A DNA stretch of 64,000 nt from Callipepla californica brunnescens (Eukaryota > Chordata > Aves > Galliformes > Odontophoridae): NCBI GenBank assembly GCA_023055505.1, contig JALIRH010000002.1, positions 4,396,001 through 4,460,000 of the forward strand, given 5' to 3'. A model generated the notes under the pieces. It was not told the origin of the DNA, searched no databases, and saw only the letters and a program-made list of their open reading frames with translations. Positions within the stretch are counted from its first letter, which is position 1, and each line of letters opens with the position of its first letter. Of the stretch, positions 10,585 to 23,983 are shown one piece after another. A program made the translations under genes and the position numbers.

Positions 10585-13500
10585 GAAACTAGAACAAAAG
10601 CAGAAATCTCTGCCAATTTATTCTTTGACTGTAGGCCTCAGTGGGCAGGGCAGTGTGGCATACCTTCCATTTGTTATCCCATCTATGGCAGTCTTGAAAA
10701 CAATTAATTCATAGTGGTATTCAATGTATCTTGTAAAACTGTAGAATTTCCTAACAGATTGTTGTGATGATTGAGGGTAAGGCATATCTGTCATGGAGCA
10801 GTTATTTTCCTGGACTTCTCTTCATTCTTCATTAGCAGTGGGGGCTGAACTGTGCAGTGTGAAAGTAAACATTTCAAAGTTCATAGCTCAGCAGCTGGTG
10901 AGTCACTCCAGAGCCAAGGTGAATGTCAATAAAAAGAGATGCACTGTGAAAGGTGATTAGTTTCTGTGGAGAGACTCAGTGATTCATTATCAGGCCTTGC
11001 TGCATTTTAATTGGAAAGGTTAGAAAACTATGTTTTGACCTAACAGATAACAAAGAAAATAACAGATTTTTGTTGATTGGAAGGCCTTAGCTGAAACATT
11101 TCCTTAAATCTGCTTGTAGCCATTAGTTGTGCAAGTCTTTCACATCTTTTACTTGGATCTGCACTCCGGAATTAAGAAGGTGAGTCTTGTGCCACAACTG
11201 CATCAGAAAGCTGTGGAAATAACAGGAGAAAACAGTAAACACCGACCTAAAAATATTATTTTGGAGCATGAGGAAAGTTAGGTGTGTACAGGTGGTGGGG
11301 GAAGCTCAAGGGGAAAAGAAGACAATGCAGATCACATGAAAGAGGCAAGGATTTGGGAAATGGTTCTTTAAGTCACACAAGAGTGTAGTGGCAGGAGGTC
11401 AGAAGGAAAGAATGGAAGCACACTGGCGTAACTGAGGAAAGACTATGACTTCATTCATTTGGGCAAGAAAAACAAATTTGTGCTATTATCAATAGACTAC
11501 AAGAGAACAGAATAGGACTCTCTTCTGGAGAAGCTGCTGAAAACAGAGAGGAGGAGACTGCATAGTGCTGGTTGAAGCACAGGTATTGCTATCATGAGCT
11601 AGGAAAGCCAGATAAGGTTAAGATTATGCAAGACTTGCACTAATTTCTGTTGCTTGTTACTCTGCCAAACTTTAATCATCCTGGCAGAAATTTTTCTTGC
11701 TGGGTGTGGGCCTAAGATGGAAGTTTGCATGTATACTTCTGCGGGTGTTATTCTACTTCAGTCATTCTTAAAACTAAGAACTGCAGAAACAATGGTTTTT
11801 TTTTCCCAGGTGAAGGAAAATGCAGTAGCCTTTTTCTTCAAGCAGCTCTGATGTGCAGAGTGGCTGAAAGTCCAGCTGTTAATAATCTTAATTACAGAAC
11901 TGTTTCTTTTCCTCTTGACTTGCCAATGTCAAAGTGAGTAGATCTTCTGGAAAATATAGAAGAAAGAGCTCTAAGGATGCTCCACTGAGGACAGCTCGTC
12001 AACTCCTAACTTCCCAGAATACAGTAGTGGCACATGCAACTTGCACAAGGCAGACAGAACTATCTCTGTGTTGAATCTGTGCTTTCTGAGGACCTAAAGT
12101 GGTGCAAAGTCAATATGTATATGAAGTGTATGAATGTTCGCATGCACTTAAGGCTCCAAACAAACCCTGAGGAGAGCAAAGCTCCGCAGTGGTAAGGAGA
12201 GCCAAACTGTTCTCCACGTTCTCTGCTGACTTAATGTGAGCTTGAACACCTACATCTAGATCTAAGTAGTTGAATTTGGAGCTGATCCCATCCCTCTCAT
12301 CTCTAGCAAGCTGGAGATAAAGAGTGTTGACAACAGAGGGAGTTGACAGAGAATAAGTGTTGACAGCAGAATACCTATCGTTTGTGCTCATAGTTATTTC
12401 TTCTGCAGGCACCATGATGGAGAGGAGATTCTTGCTAAAACTGATTTGGTTTTTCAAGGCCAACAAGCCTGTGAGGAAAGCCAAAGAGCCCAGATACAAG
12501 GAGTCATGAGACTGAATTATGCAGAAAGACCTGGGGGGGGAAAGTCAGACAGAATGGGAGTGGATGAAGAAAATTTAAATAGAGCCAGTAGAAGGGGATT
12601 TTTTTCTTGTCTGCATGAAATTATTTCTTAGATTGGAGTATGTGAATGATTTTTTTTTTCTCTATTAGAAATGTAACATAAGGCTCAAAGCCTGGCTTTG
12701 TATAACACGCCTCAGAACCAAATTCCCAAGCTTGAAAATATCTATGTCATAACCTCATTTTTTTTTTCAGTAAACAACAGACAGATGGGGGAGAAAATGC
12801 TTAGAATTGTTGTGGATTTCAATATATATCTAAAAAAAAGGTAATCATAAACAATAAGAAAATGTTAACAGGTCTCCATAAAGTCTGTTGCACACTCTCC
12901 ATAGCCCCATGTCACTTGTGCCTCCTGGAGCTCTCAGCTGGCAATGACCTTGCACAGGGATCACACTACTGAATCAGTCTGTTCTTGCTCAAGTATAAGG
13001 CTGACGTTTGAGACAAAGGATAGGAAAAAACAAAACACTGGGCAATTCATCCACCAGTCACTCCATTATGTCTATACCCAGATTAAATCCTTAATTCACC
13101 TACATTTATTTCTAAATCTTTTTGAAGAGAAACAAACCAATTTTATTAGCTAGTAATCAGACCACTAGCTAACTGTTTCAACACTGCAATGTATGTGTGT
13201 TTAAGAGTGCTGCTGAATCACAGCTAGTTATCAGATCTTGCATTTCTGGAAGATGTGTAACATGTGAACTTTAAGCATCAATGCAGGATGCTTACATTTC
13301 AGTGTTTCAGACTGTCTGTATCTCATCCTAAATATAAGAAAAGTCACTGCAAAATGTTTCAGCTTTTGTTTTTACACTTGTCTTGTCAAATAGATGGATT
13401 TTATAATTAGTATTTAAACACCATCATAACCCTAGTAGGAGCAATGGTCATAGATCAAGAAACTTCTTGCATTAGCAGAAATGACACAATGAGCTCTCCA

Positions 13501-14720
13501 TCCTTGTGGATAGCATCCCTTTCTGCTGAAGTCAGGTCAAATTCTGTTGTCAGTTACCCTGGTGTATATTGAAAACCACTTTGTTGTTATTTCAGTGAAA
13601 ACAGAGATCAGGGTACAGAGAAAGGTTCTTTTCTTGTGGACTGAATGCCCTTCACCAGCGTAGAACTGCCTCATACAGCAGAAACCTATCACTGACCTGT
13701 GCTGCTTAATCCGTCAGACGCTGACAGTTAATACACTTAATGCTACAAGTGCCAGCTGGCAGCCTGTTGCTTGGGTGGATTAAACCAATTATTACAGTTC
13801 TCGCTCTTTCTGCAGTCCCCTGACGTCCTAGCTGTACAATTCCCAGCGAAGCTCCTGTTATTTTATCGGATTGATAGAGTGGTGTCATCTTTGTGTAGAA
13901 GAAAGGCACAGTGTGGGTCTTCTGCATACAGCTGCTAGTGCTGAGCAGTCTGACCAGACAGAGGGAACAGGAGGATGGTGGAACTACTGAATGGGTGTGT
14001 GAACATCAAGTCTGTGAAGGCTGTAAGTCTTCTTTCCACCTGTGTTCCAGAAAAGGACTGTTTTCCTTGGAGAGGCGAAGTCTATCACAGTATGTGCACA
14101 ATATCATTACAAGAAAGATTCTGAGGCCCTGGAATTTTTCCAAAGACAGTGAAGCTGTTATGGGTCTGGAGTACAAGTCTAACAAAAAGACCGTAGATCT
14201 TCAGTGGGCAGAAAATTTGTTTTCATAACACTAGTCTGGGTATTGCATTCTATTCACATCTGAGCAAAGATCTGACGTAGCTTGATGGCACAAGGGCTCC
14301 TTGCACAGCAGAACGATTTGGGCTGAATCACCATGGGGCTGCTCTTCCCAGTTCCTGGCTCGTGAACATACATCTTCACAAGCATTGTCCAAATGGCTGT
14401 GTTGGGCACACTATATTTTGCACATCTGTGATTGCGTGCCTTATAAAAAGCAGATCAGCCTGCTAGGAAGTAGTAAATCCTGGATAAATCTTACCAGTTA
14501 TACTGGATAAACTCGGATCCAAATGTCTCTTGATCTTTTCCTCTTTTCTCCCTGTGTACCTTGGCAGTATGTTGTGTTACTATTCTGAATAGCACCTTTC
14601 TGTTTTCCTTGACATACCATGCTGGGCTGAAGGACCTCCAGAGGGATCACAGAAAGCTATACTACATGTTGTGTCGCACAAGGATACCTGCTCTTTGCCA
14701 GGACACAGACTCATATTTCT
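10585..14720. other. Long unique stretch
   Basis: About 4.1 kb with no recognised repeat larger than short A/T runs and a G8 at 12533. A minus-strand frame of 129 codons at 12110-12499 has no recognised similarity. The segment 13725-13880 contains E-box-like CAGCTGG and an OTX/CRX-like GGATTA core near 13777 and looks compositionally unlike its flanks, but function cannot be judged from one sequence. Confidence 0.5.
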
Positions 14721-14785
14721 GGTTGTTTTGTTTGGTTTTTTTTTTGTTTGGTTGGTTTTTTTGTTTGTTTGTTTATTTGTTTGTA
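14721..14785. repeat. (TTTG)n low-complexity tract
   Basis: Imperfect TTTG units mixed with T8-T10 runs. The resulting 84-codon plus frame ends in a phenylalanine-rich string that is an artefact of this repeat. Confidence 0.9.
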
Positions 14786-15680
14786 TGCTTTGATTTATTA
14801 CTTTTTTATTTTTAATGTAGTCACTGTCCTATTTTGGAGAATAATGTACACAAGTCAGGCAGCAAATCAATAGAAATAATTAATTTTTGACTGTTGTTGG
14901 CTTTGTAAGATTCTTCTGACTCCTGTTATATTATCTATTACATTCTTTTCCTGGTGTGCCATGAGTGATCTCCATTATAGAGAGTTGCTGACGTTGTTGT
15001 TGCTTTTTGTTTTTAATATACACAGAATATCAGATCCAACCAAACCCATTAACTTTATTCAAAAGGTTAGTTTTATTCTTTAATATAGTCAGAATATTAT
15101 ATTTCCTAAACAATTCAGCCAAAAAGGAATTGTGATGATAAAAATTTGCCTTAAGATTATGATCAGATGTTACTGGCATAATTTCCCTCTGTCCTAAGAA
15201 AGAAATGCAAAAAATCATGTTGTGGTTGAATTATTTAATGTGTGTCAGCTTTTATAGCTATTTTAATATTAATATTGGAACAAAACCTGTCTGCATAGGT
15301 ATTGTGAACCCTGAAAAAACATCTGCCTTGTACGCCAGCTTCTACTGAATGGCACTGGGATCCTGTTTCTTTTAAAAATTAAAGAACAATAAAGGCCCCA
15401 GGATTGTGCTTTACTTCTATTGGACGGTTGAACATTTTTGTACAGGATTGTACATATCCAGTTCATATAAAAATGTGAATTTCACTGAATCTCCATTGCA
15501 TATCTTCAATGTATCTGTTCAATAAACATCCAATTATACAGTCTATTGCTGATGTACATAAGGCCTTCAGCAAACACATCCAATTGTGTTTGTGGGTGCA
15601 TTTGGCTGGGAAGAGCAGCAGTGTCACTCCTCCAGCTCTCCAGTATATCAGTTTTCTAGCTTTTCTGTGGCAAGGCTGAA
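14786..15680. other. Unique AT-rich stretch
   Basis: No transposon or exon was recognised. Two minus-strand frames of 62-65 codons are unremarkable. Confidence 0.6.
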
Positions 15681-15890
15681 TTCACAGGTAATGAAACACT
15701 AGAACAGGTTGTACGGAGATCTGGTAGATGTCCTGTCCTTGAATACATTCAAGTTCAGACTGGACGAGGCTCTGAACAATCTGACCTAGCTGTGCGTTTC
15801 CCTGTTCATTGTGGGGGAGTTGAACTAGATGGCCTTTAAATATCTCTTCCAATTCAAATGGTTCTGTGATTCTATTCTGCGGTTCTATGA
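15681..15890 (+). mobile_element. CR1 LINE 3' end
   Basis: It begins at the 'cactggaacaggttgcccag' region (aaacactagaacaggttgta), continues ttgaatacattcaagttcag and gaacaatctgacctagctg, and ends ttgaactagatggcctttaa, a degenerate ccttccaac block and diverged octamers (tctgtgattctattctgcgg). About 210 bases, moderately diverged. Confidence 0.9.
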
Positions 15891-16154
15891 ATAGAATGTT
15901 TTAGAGCTCATGAATATATGCAAAATAACTTGAACCCCATCGGGCCTTACAGAAAGAGAAGCCAAATACTTTCCCCCCAAAAAATCCACCAGAACATGGA
16001 TGAATATTCCACCTACATCTCTTTTCCATGCAAATAGCAACCTAAAGATATGTCTTCATTCTAGCTTCTCCTCTTACTAAACAGAAGTAGAAGAGTAACG
16101 TATGCTACACTGATTCAGTAACCCTTAGTTTGACTGAAAAGGGTAGATTTGATA

Positions 16155-16247
16155 CCAAGGGGCATAGTTTAGTGGGCATGGTGGTGATAGGTTGTCTTGA
16201 TGACCTTAGTGGATTTTTCCAACCTTAATGATTTTTTGATTCTATGA
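16155..16247 (+). mobile_element. CR1 LINE 3' tip
   Basis: A short copy of the 'agtgggcatggtggtgatgg' subfamily: tagtttagtgggcatggtgg, then tgatgaccttagtggatttt, tccaaccttaatgatttttt and a tail gattctatgac. The intervening 264 bases from the previous copy are unique, so this is a separate insertion. Confidence 0.88.
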
Positions 16248-17175
16248 CTGTGTATCTTTGATATTGATGGCAGCTGAATGGGTGATTTGGACCTTGTCAA
16301 CAATCATTAAGGCTTCCCAAAAGAATGGCTTGGCTAGAACTGGAACATGCTTCTCATGTGCAACGTGTGACATAGTCCTCTTAATGTAAGAAAGAATAAA
16401 ATGGCAACTCTCATACTGCAGAGCTCCAGAGGAGGCAGGATGCATGTTGGGCAGTTTTGCTTCACAGTTTGCACTCATCTATTCTGCATCTTAATCCAAA
16501 TGACCACCTCTGTAGAGAAGGTGACAGAGGAGGCGATGTCCTAGCCAAGCCCATTAAATTAAACTGTCATCCATTTTACTTTATTCTCCAGTGTATGAAT
16601 TGCTACAGGAAAGAGCTTCACTTCACCATCTTCAAAGATTTGTAACACATTAAGCCGCTGTAGGACTGTGACTTGGGGCTTTGAGTCTGATTTGAAGAGG
16701 GTGTTGGTCTGTAAAAATAACCTCTCTGAATGAAATTGGAGTCCAGTGTTATACTGTATGTTTTATGTAAGCTTTGGAACAAAAAGAATGGAATGACGGA
16801 AACGGGGGATATTACAGTACCAAGCTAGCTGGTGACCTTTTCAGCAGGAGCTTAATAACAGCAATTTTCAGCTGTTTGTCAAAATTTAAAGGTGAGCAGA
16901 GTATCTGAAGGCTTCTTTCCAGGTACAGTAATTAAGGTATAATTTGAGCAATTTACAGAGAAAGCATGTACTCTTCCTCACCTGGGAACACAGAGATCTC
17001 TACTTTCCATTCAATAGCTTGGTTGCATTCATCAGTCCAGGCCAGGCATCACATTGTCTTTCCTTCTCCATTTCTGTCTAATTGTTTAGGAGAATTTGTA
17101 AGGGAAAACCTGATCAGTATTGTTAATAACTAGGACTGGAGGATCTCTTCCATCTCCCCAGTATAGTCTCTTCTT
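16248..17175. other. Unique non-coding stretch
   Basis: Nothing was recognised apart from short A/T runs. A minus-strand frame at 16242-16478 (78 codons) resembles no known protein. Confidence 0.6.
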
Positions 17176-17246
17176 GGTGATCGGTTGATACTTAGGCTAG
17201 ACAACCTTAGCAGTCTTTTCCAATCTTGATGATTCTATGATTCTAA
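17176..17246 (+). mobile_element. CR1 LINE 3' tip
   Basis: About 70 bases: a worn subfamily block (gatcggttgatacttaggct), then agacaaccttagcagtcttt, tccaatcttgatgattctat and gattct. It is recognisable mainly by the spacing of the 'aacctt-ag-g' block and the octamers. Confidence 0.75.
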
Positions 17247-18687
17247 AACTACTTAATTTTTTTTTCTCTGAAGGTAGGTAGATGTTCACTCTGCTCTCCT
17301 TCCCTGAGTCATCATGTCTGAAGGTGTCTCCCTGTATGTTATGTACATTGCGTTGGTTTTGATTGTAAAGGACACGAGTTTATTAGTAATCACAAACTTT
17401 CATTTTGAGGTGATAAATTTCCTATACTTTCAGCTGTGGAAAACCAGAATTAAATCATTCATAGTGGACAAAAGGAAGAATCACCCTGTGTTTTCCTCCA
17501 CACAATAGGTTCTGACTTCCTTGAGGGTATTTTTAATCCTACACTGTTCTTTTCTGAATACTCAGTACTAAGAGTAGCTTAAGAGCTACTTTGGATATTT
17601 TATTGAGGGTTAAATGGCTTTCAGGGGAAAATCATCCTTTCTATCTAATTTTTTTCTCATCGTAAATGCAAGGTCCTAACCTTTTTGAATACACTTCAGG
17701 GAAGCCTGTAATAGATTGTTCTTGTCTTTATCTCATTTCCACTGGAAAAATAGTCACAGGTTTTCACCTCTCCTCTTCCTTGTTCAGGCTGGGTAAGCTA
17801 AGTCTCATTAAGCTTCTTTCCCATTTCATCCTTTGCAAGTCTTTCACCACCTGTGCTATGCTGCTATGTTTCAGGTTATTTTAAAGCCTCACTACTCCAA
17901 TTTCTATGAGACAAGATATTGGCATGGCAAGTATCATTAAGAAGATTAGATCAAAACTGTCCATGATGGGATATTGTAGTCAGAAATTCCAGCTCCCTAC
18001 ATTCTTCAAAATAGGTACCACTTGAACACCATGAGAGGAAACTGAGTTAAAAAACTATTATATTGGTGTCCTGCCAGGCATGCTAAACAATGAGGCTGCA
18101 CAGAACAGAATCGATTAGTTTATCATTAGTTTCACGAGACCCTATGACTACGGGTTTTCTATGAGTAATCTTGGGGCTGCTAATGACAGCTATGGGCAGA
18201 ATTAGGAGAAGATGGACTAAGCTTAAACATCAGCACTCAGCAGCAGAGCAAATGTTTAGGTGTCCCTCACTGACTATGGGTGAACTGTACTGAACAGGAC
18301 ATCTGAAATAGCTCCACTGAATTCAGTGGAGATCTCAAAGCTGAAACTGGAATAGCTAAGATGGGTGCACATTCATGGTGTAGACACTTGCATTCAAATG
18401 ACTTACTAAAGTGAGTGTGGTGTTGCCACTCTGGCTGTAACAAAATTTAAAAGCACACAGAAGTAACAGTATTGAATTAAAATCCAATTAATTTTGCACT
18501 CTCCACATGCTCCTCATGTGCTGTTGTCCCCAAGGTTCTGCTAGATTGTGATGTTTCCCTGTAGCACAAAGCCACTTACTTAAGGGCTTACACTTGGCCA
18601 TTAGAAGATGTGATCAGATGAGATGACTGTAATGAGGCAGGGGGTTGGCCTCTTCTCCAAGGTAACAGTGACAGAATAAAAGAGTGT
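17247..18687. other. Unique non-coding stretch
   Basis: No transposon or exon was recognised. Frames of about 64-72 codons at 17314-17884 are chance-length. Confidence 0.6.
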
Positions 18688-18928
18688 GACCTGAAGTTGC
18701 ACCAGAGGAGGTTCAGGTTGGATATTAGAAACAAAATTTGTTTTAGAAAGAGTGGTGAGGTATTGGAACAGGCTGTTCAGGAAGGTGGTGGATTGACCAT
18801 CCCTGGAGGTGTTCAATAAACATGGAGATATGGCACTGAAAGACATGGCTTAGTGGGCATGGGGGTGATGTTTGGGTTAGATGATCTTAGTGGTATTTTC
18901 CAACCTTAACAATTCTATGATTCTATGG
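18688..18928 (+). mobile_element. CR1 LINE 3' end
   Basis: It reads gacctgaagttgcaccagag, gaggttcaggttggatatta, then the 'gtggtgaggtattggaacag' block, ccatccctggaggtgttcaa, the subfamily block ttagtgggcatgggggtgat, gatgatcttagtggtatttt and tccaaccttaacaattctat with two octamers. It is the full-length relative of the tips at 16155 and 17176. Confidence 0.94.
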
Positions 18929-20215
18929 GACATTTTATCTTTTGAAATCTAGTTTGAATTCGTTGCCTAGTAGTCCATGGAGAAAGAAGTAGCTCTAGAG
19001 GACAACACATCTGGTGGTAAGATAGAAGTCTAAGATACTCTGGGAGAATAATTCTCTGGCTGACTTCTTTCTTCTGGCTGTGTTTTACCTACCCTTAAAT
19101 CCAGTTTGCATTTTAGACCCAACTTTCTATTTTATCTTTTTTAAGCCGATATAATAAGGAAGTAACTAATTAATAAGCTAATTAAGGAGAAATAAGAAGC
19201 AGAAAGAAGAGAATAACACTCCAAGGAAATAACAGTTTTTCTTTTCCCTTTTTTTTTTTTTTTTGCTTTTGACAGAAAAAACAGCTTTGATGGAAATCTT
19301 TCTAGAACATCTATGATAAAGACAACAATGTTGCTTCTATTTCAGTTAAAGCTAACAGCTACATATTGTGCCCTATTGTATTATTATTTTTTAATGAGTT
19401 CATGTTCCTGACAAGTGATGACAAGACTAAATGCAGTGCCACTCTGCTATAGGGCAGTTACAGCATATCAGCTGTCACTACACACACACACATACAGAGA
19501 CTTTGAGGGACTTTGTGCAAGCAAGAGTTTCTTCTACCTATTATTTCTGAGAAAATAAGAAAAGTGATAATTAGGCCTATTTAGGAGGTCTGGATGAGCA
19601 ATATGTGTCTTTTGCACGGGCTACTGGGAAGTATTTATTAGGAACGAATTTAGCTCATGACTAATCTGAGCCATATTTAAACCATGATCTCACTCATTCA
19701 TTAATTTTGATCACAGTAGGACGCACTGGAGTGAGAAAATTTATCTGCGTGCTTTTCCTTCACATAACTTGTTTACATCTGTAATATTTTCCTGTCAAAA
19801 TCAACCTCCACACAAAAATCACTAGACCTAGAAAGAAACCTCAACTGTAAATCCAAGTCTTAAGGGTCCAGAGCACATAATTTCCTCTAGGAGCATTTAT
19901 TTCCGTTATATGTGTGATCATTTAGGAAGCTTAGTATGAAAAACAAAACCAGAAAATATTTATTGATTTATATAACATAATAAATGCTTAGTAAAAATGC
20001 CAAGCTACCCCCGAATTGTATTTTAAAACACTGCATAGTAATGATTTTTAAATTAAAAATATGGAGAAGCATATTAATTCAAAATTCACTTGTGAAATCA
20101 CAAACAGAAATGCATAAATGACAAAAAGAGAGGAAGGAAATGGTCATGCAGAGATTACAGTTTGAGAGTGTATTGCTATAGAGTAAGCAATATACAACCA
20201 AAATAGTTAGACCCA

Positions 20216-20261
20216 CAAAAAAAAAACAAAAAAAAAACAACCTTAACTATATATATATATT
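20216..20261. repeat. A-rich tract followed by (TA)7
   Basis: A10, C, A10 and then a perfect TA array at 20248-20261. Confidence 0.9.
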
Positions 20262-21519
20262 TGAACCCAAAAACTACGACAAAATGCGTTTGTCCTGGAT
20301 TTGTAGGAACTATCTGCCTACATCTCTTTGCGATCCATAAATATTAATGGCTTTTGAAACAATTCATAATGGTAGAATGTGGATGCCAGACTGTCTGTAT
20401 CTGTTCAGCAAATGTTTCTTGTACAGAAAGAGAGAAGCTTCTTCAGAATATTTTATCCCATCCTGGGATCTGAGTGCCTTTCTGGAGAACTCTTGCTCTA
20501 CGTGGATTCCTTAGAGAGAGGATGGATAAACTGTTGTATTGAGTCTGTCCCTGTGTTATTGTGGATATTGGCTTTTCAGTGTTCATAAAGTGATTCGAGA
20601 TATAAGGATATTTGCTGTGAACAGAAAATATGCCTTTGATAAGGCAAGTTTCTTCATTTCAGGTTTTGAGATACAGACAGCTCATATAGCACGCATATAT
20701 ATATCATTAGAATCTAAACAAAATGTCATTCCTAGGGCAAGTCAAACAACTTAGAAAGGAAAAACAAGTATTTTGTTAATAAGACTGCCTTATCTTTTAA
20801 ATAGGAAAATTTTAGTTTATTTATTGGTCTTTATGGATGCTAATAAAAGGTGAGTAGCAGTTATGAACTTCTGTGTTATTACAACTCTGAAGGGGACTGC
20901 AGAGGTCAGGAAACTGCAGTGTAAGGGGAGATTTTGAATGGAATGAGTTGACTCATGCATGACCCAAGATGAGGGCAACTGGGCACAGCACCAGTGTGGA
21001 ACAAAAGGGTCCCAGTGTGCTCCCAGTGTGCATTTTGAAACGTGGGGTCCCTACTCTGGCAGCAATTGTTGAAGCAAGAGGTGGCAATCACCACTGGGAT
21101 GAACCTCGGAGTAAATCTATGTGTCACTGAATTCCTTAGTGATAAGGCTGGTGGAAGGACAGCAGAAATTGGTATTGTTTTCAGATACTAAATGCAATGG
21201 GGACTGGCTTATCAAGATACTTACATCTTCTTTCTGATGCATAAAGGAAGATGAAAGGATTAAAAAAGGAGTTAACTGAGAGCAATATGACCAGGTTAGC
21301 TGCAGCCTGGTAAGCAGGAGAGCAGTAGTGACCAAAGAGTAGACAGGAGGTGAGCTGAGGAGAGTGTTTTTACTGTGTGCACAGAGACTGAGCCACGACT
21401 ATTTTTGTACCTCAAAGTATAGGAAGTGTCAGGGCAAATTTTGGCTAGGATTAACTAGTAAGCATGAATCACCCAAGTGAATCTTCCCAGGATTTGCAGA
21501 CAAACATTAAGGCAGGGAG

Positions 21520-21552
21520 AAAAAAAAAAAAAAAAAAGAAAAAAAAGAAAAA
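21520..21552. repeat. A-rich low-complexity tract
   Basis: A18 followed by G-interrupted A runs. Confidence 0.92.
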
Positions 21553-22950
21553 TCAGAGCCAGAATGTTCTCTCAAGGAGATAGCAGTATTTCTTGCACTA
21601 CTTGCTTTCAGTGCCTGAAATCTTCCAAAGTAGTGGAAATACCACTTTGGAGAGGGTTTTATGTTGTTTGTTTCTTTATTGTTTTCAGGAAGAACTTATG
21701 CAGAAGGAAGACATTTCTAACCTGGTTAAAATCAGAAAGCTACAACCGTAAGTAAAGTATCAATCAGCTGATAAATCAGTGCAGATCTGGGGCACAGGTA
21801 GGATGGAAATAATCATTTGGGAATCATAAGATCATGAGTCCAGCTGGAATAACTCTATCAAATGCATATTGCAAGTCTTGCGAGACAAACCTTGATGAAG
21901 CATTACCCCTATCACTACATCCAGCTTTCCTGGTGCACAGCTGAGAAATTGCCTTCATTCTCATTTTCACAGTGCAGTAACATGGAATAATTAGCAAGCC
22001 AGTAAAGACCACATCAAATGGAAAGCAGCACATGCTGCTCTTAATTACAGCAACTAGGAATGACAGAATGATCTCGTTCTCCTCAGGTGCAAGTCAAGTA
22101 GTATGGAGACCAATTTTTGTTAAAAAAACATGGCTTGAAATTAATTGCATAGGTACAGAAACCATCTCTAGAAGCCCAGTGACAACTGGGGGGACAAAGA
22201 AACACAAGGACTTTGGTACATAAGCATTGCTAAGTGCTTACTTTTTGTGAGGGTGCTTGTTAAGTATCTACTTGTCTGTATTATTCTGGAGGCACTACAT
22301 TTTCAGGGGCAGTTTTCTTGGACCTTCATCCCTGTAGTTTTAAATAATTTGAGAAGTGCCTCAGTCTTGAAAGTCCTGATTAGATCATGTCTTTATCCAA
22401 ATGAAAAAATCTCTAGTGGTGGCCACTTATTTGTACTTCTGTTACAGACTGAAGGGTTTCAAGCATCTCTTTCAAGGGCTGACCTTGAGAAGGACACAGA
22501 AGGAGTGATTTTGAAAACTTTTCATCCACTGAATCAGTAGTTTAGGGCAATTGTGGATATCTGGGAGGTATAACTACTTCATTTGCTGAAGGAAATACAG
22601 AATCATGCTCCTAATTAAAGGCAAAGAGCTAAAAATCTGGATTTGAGAATGTTCACAAAAGCTTCCTTTTACTAGGTTACTGAAGCGATTCTACTTTACT
22701 TTAAATAGTAGTATGTTTTAAGGTCAAAAATGAGAGGGTATAATTGTTTAGGTTACTGGCAAATCTCACCTCTTAAGGAAGAAAGGAAAGACTTTGTTTC
22801 AATCTTTGTTTCTCTGAATACCTAAAAAAGGAAACAAAAAATAATGAAATGCTGAAGGGGGAGGGAAGGAATTTGATATCTAGGTTCGCAGACTGTCTAG
22901 TGGTTATGAATCCATAACTAGTCAGATCTTAAAGTGAAGTGCATTACTTT

Positions 22951-23099
22951 ATCACAGAATCATTAAGACCACTAAGATTATCTAGTCCAACCATCATTGT
23001 GCCCTCTGAACCATGTCCTTCAGTGACACATCTACCTTTTTCATGAAGACCTCCAGGAACAGTGACTTCACCAAATCCCTGAGCAGTCTGTTCCAAAAA
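22951..23099 (-). mobile_element. CR1 LINE 3' end
   Basis: Antisense tail reduced to atcacagaatcattaagacc, then ctagtccaaccatcattgtg, ccctctgaaccatgtccttc, and the antisense of the 'ggaacagactgctcagggat' region at 23078-23099. It belongs to the same subfamily as 10335 but lacks part of the 'acccatcaccacc' block. Confidence 0.9.
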
Positions 23100-23687
23100 C
23101 TCTAAGGGAATAGCTATTAGTACTTCAAGGATCAAATCAAATAAAATGAGAATGTCCAAAACCAAAGTCCTTACTCTAACACTGAAGGCAAGACAGATAG
23201 GGAGCTCACACACTGCTGAGATGATCCAAAAGGGAGAAGAGAGAGATCTTGTGACTTGCCATCAGTTGTATCTTTCCCTCTGAGTGGAAGATGGAAAAAT
23301 ACAAAGTAACACAGAGTCCTCTGGGGTAGGTAGTTCTTCTCTTCTGAAACAGATACACCCAGAACTATTGCTGATCTGAAATGTAGCATCAACTCTTTAA
23401 CTCCCAGTACATTACATGATGTCATGATCTGGAATACCAATAACAAAAAAAATCATAAAACCAAAGGGACCGTGTTGATGTACTTTTGATTTGAAGTCTT
23501 TATTTCCTCTAAAAACTAAGTGTCAAAAAGATCTGAGCTCTCTCTGCATATTAGATGCTAAGTTAGATACTGATTTAAATGGGTTAATCACCTGGACATG
23601 TTAAAATAAATTGATCAGTAAAATAAAGCCACATATTGTCTGAAAGTTGTTCTTAGGTGTGTGTGAGGAGCCACCTGCCAACTGCTG
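23100..23687. other. Unique non-coding stretch
   Basis: No repeat was recognised. A 91-codon minus frame at 23171-23446 has no recognised similarity. Confidence 0.55.
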
Positions 23688-23983
23688 AACTCACTGACCT
23701 TCATCAGTGCTTGCTGAATGTTTATGGACATGAAAGTTTGGATGTGGTCATAGAGTGGAGGTGAGAGGTGCATTTCAGCAGTGACTGGAGCACCTCCACT
23801 GGTGCAGATATCTACAAGCAGAGCGTGCAGTATTTTATTCATCACTGACAAAAATGTATGGGTAATGATGGTGACTATGTTGAAAAATACTGATAATTTT
23901 CTCTATCAAATACTGATATTGTGCTCTTAGTACTGGTTGTACATAGTTTCCATGGAAATAAATAGGAGGCATTACTTATGGAG
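23688..23983 (+). mobile_element. Mariner-derived non-autonomous element, 5' end eroded
   Basis: This is the most diverged of three related copies (see 40835 and 44335). Plus-strand landmarks: a worn copy of the N-terminal transposase helix region (tcagtgcttgctgaatgttt, atggacatgaaag), ggtgcatttcagcagtgac, the joint region ggtgcagatatctacaagca, gttgaaaaatactgataatt, and the 3' terminus ggaaataaataggaggcatt ending acttatggag. The first roughly 190 bases present in the copy at 40835 are not recognisable here. The frame has several stops. The galliform mariner name Galluhop is from memory; mariner origin is inferred from the helix-turn-helix peptide seen best in the 44335 copy. Confidence 0.8.

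Larger units (their letters stand above)
18929..22950. other. Long unique stretch with simple repeats
   Basis: About 4 kb without a recognised transposon. It holds T16 at 19249-19264, (AC)6 at 19480-19492, A-rich tracts at 20216-20240 and 21520-21552, and (TA)7 at 20248-20261. The peptides of the short frames match nothing I know. Confidence 0.55.

Noticed and set aside
12110..12499. Minus-strand open frame of 129 codons
   Set aside because: No recognisable domain, no ATG/splice evidence and an ordinary composition; kept only as part of the unique stretch.
14561..14815. 84-codon frame with a phenylalanine-rich, membrane-like end
   Set aside because: The hydrophobic end is the translation of the TTTG low-complexity tract.
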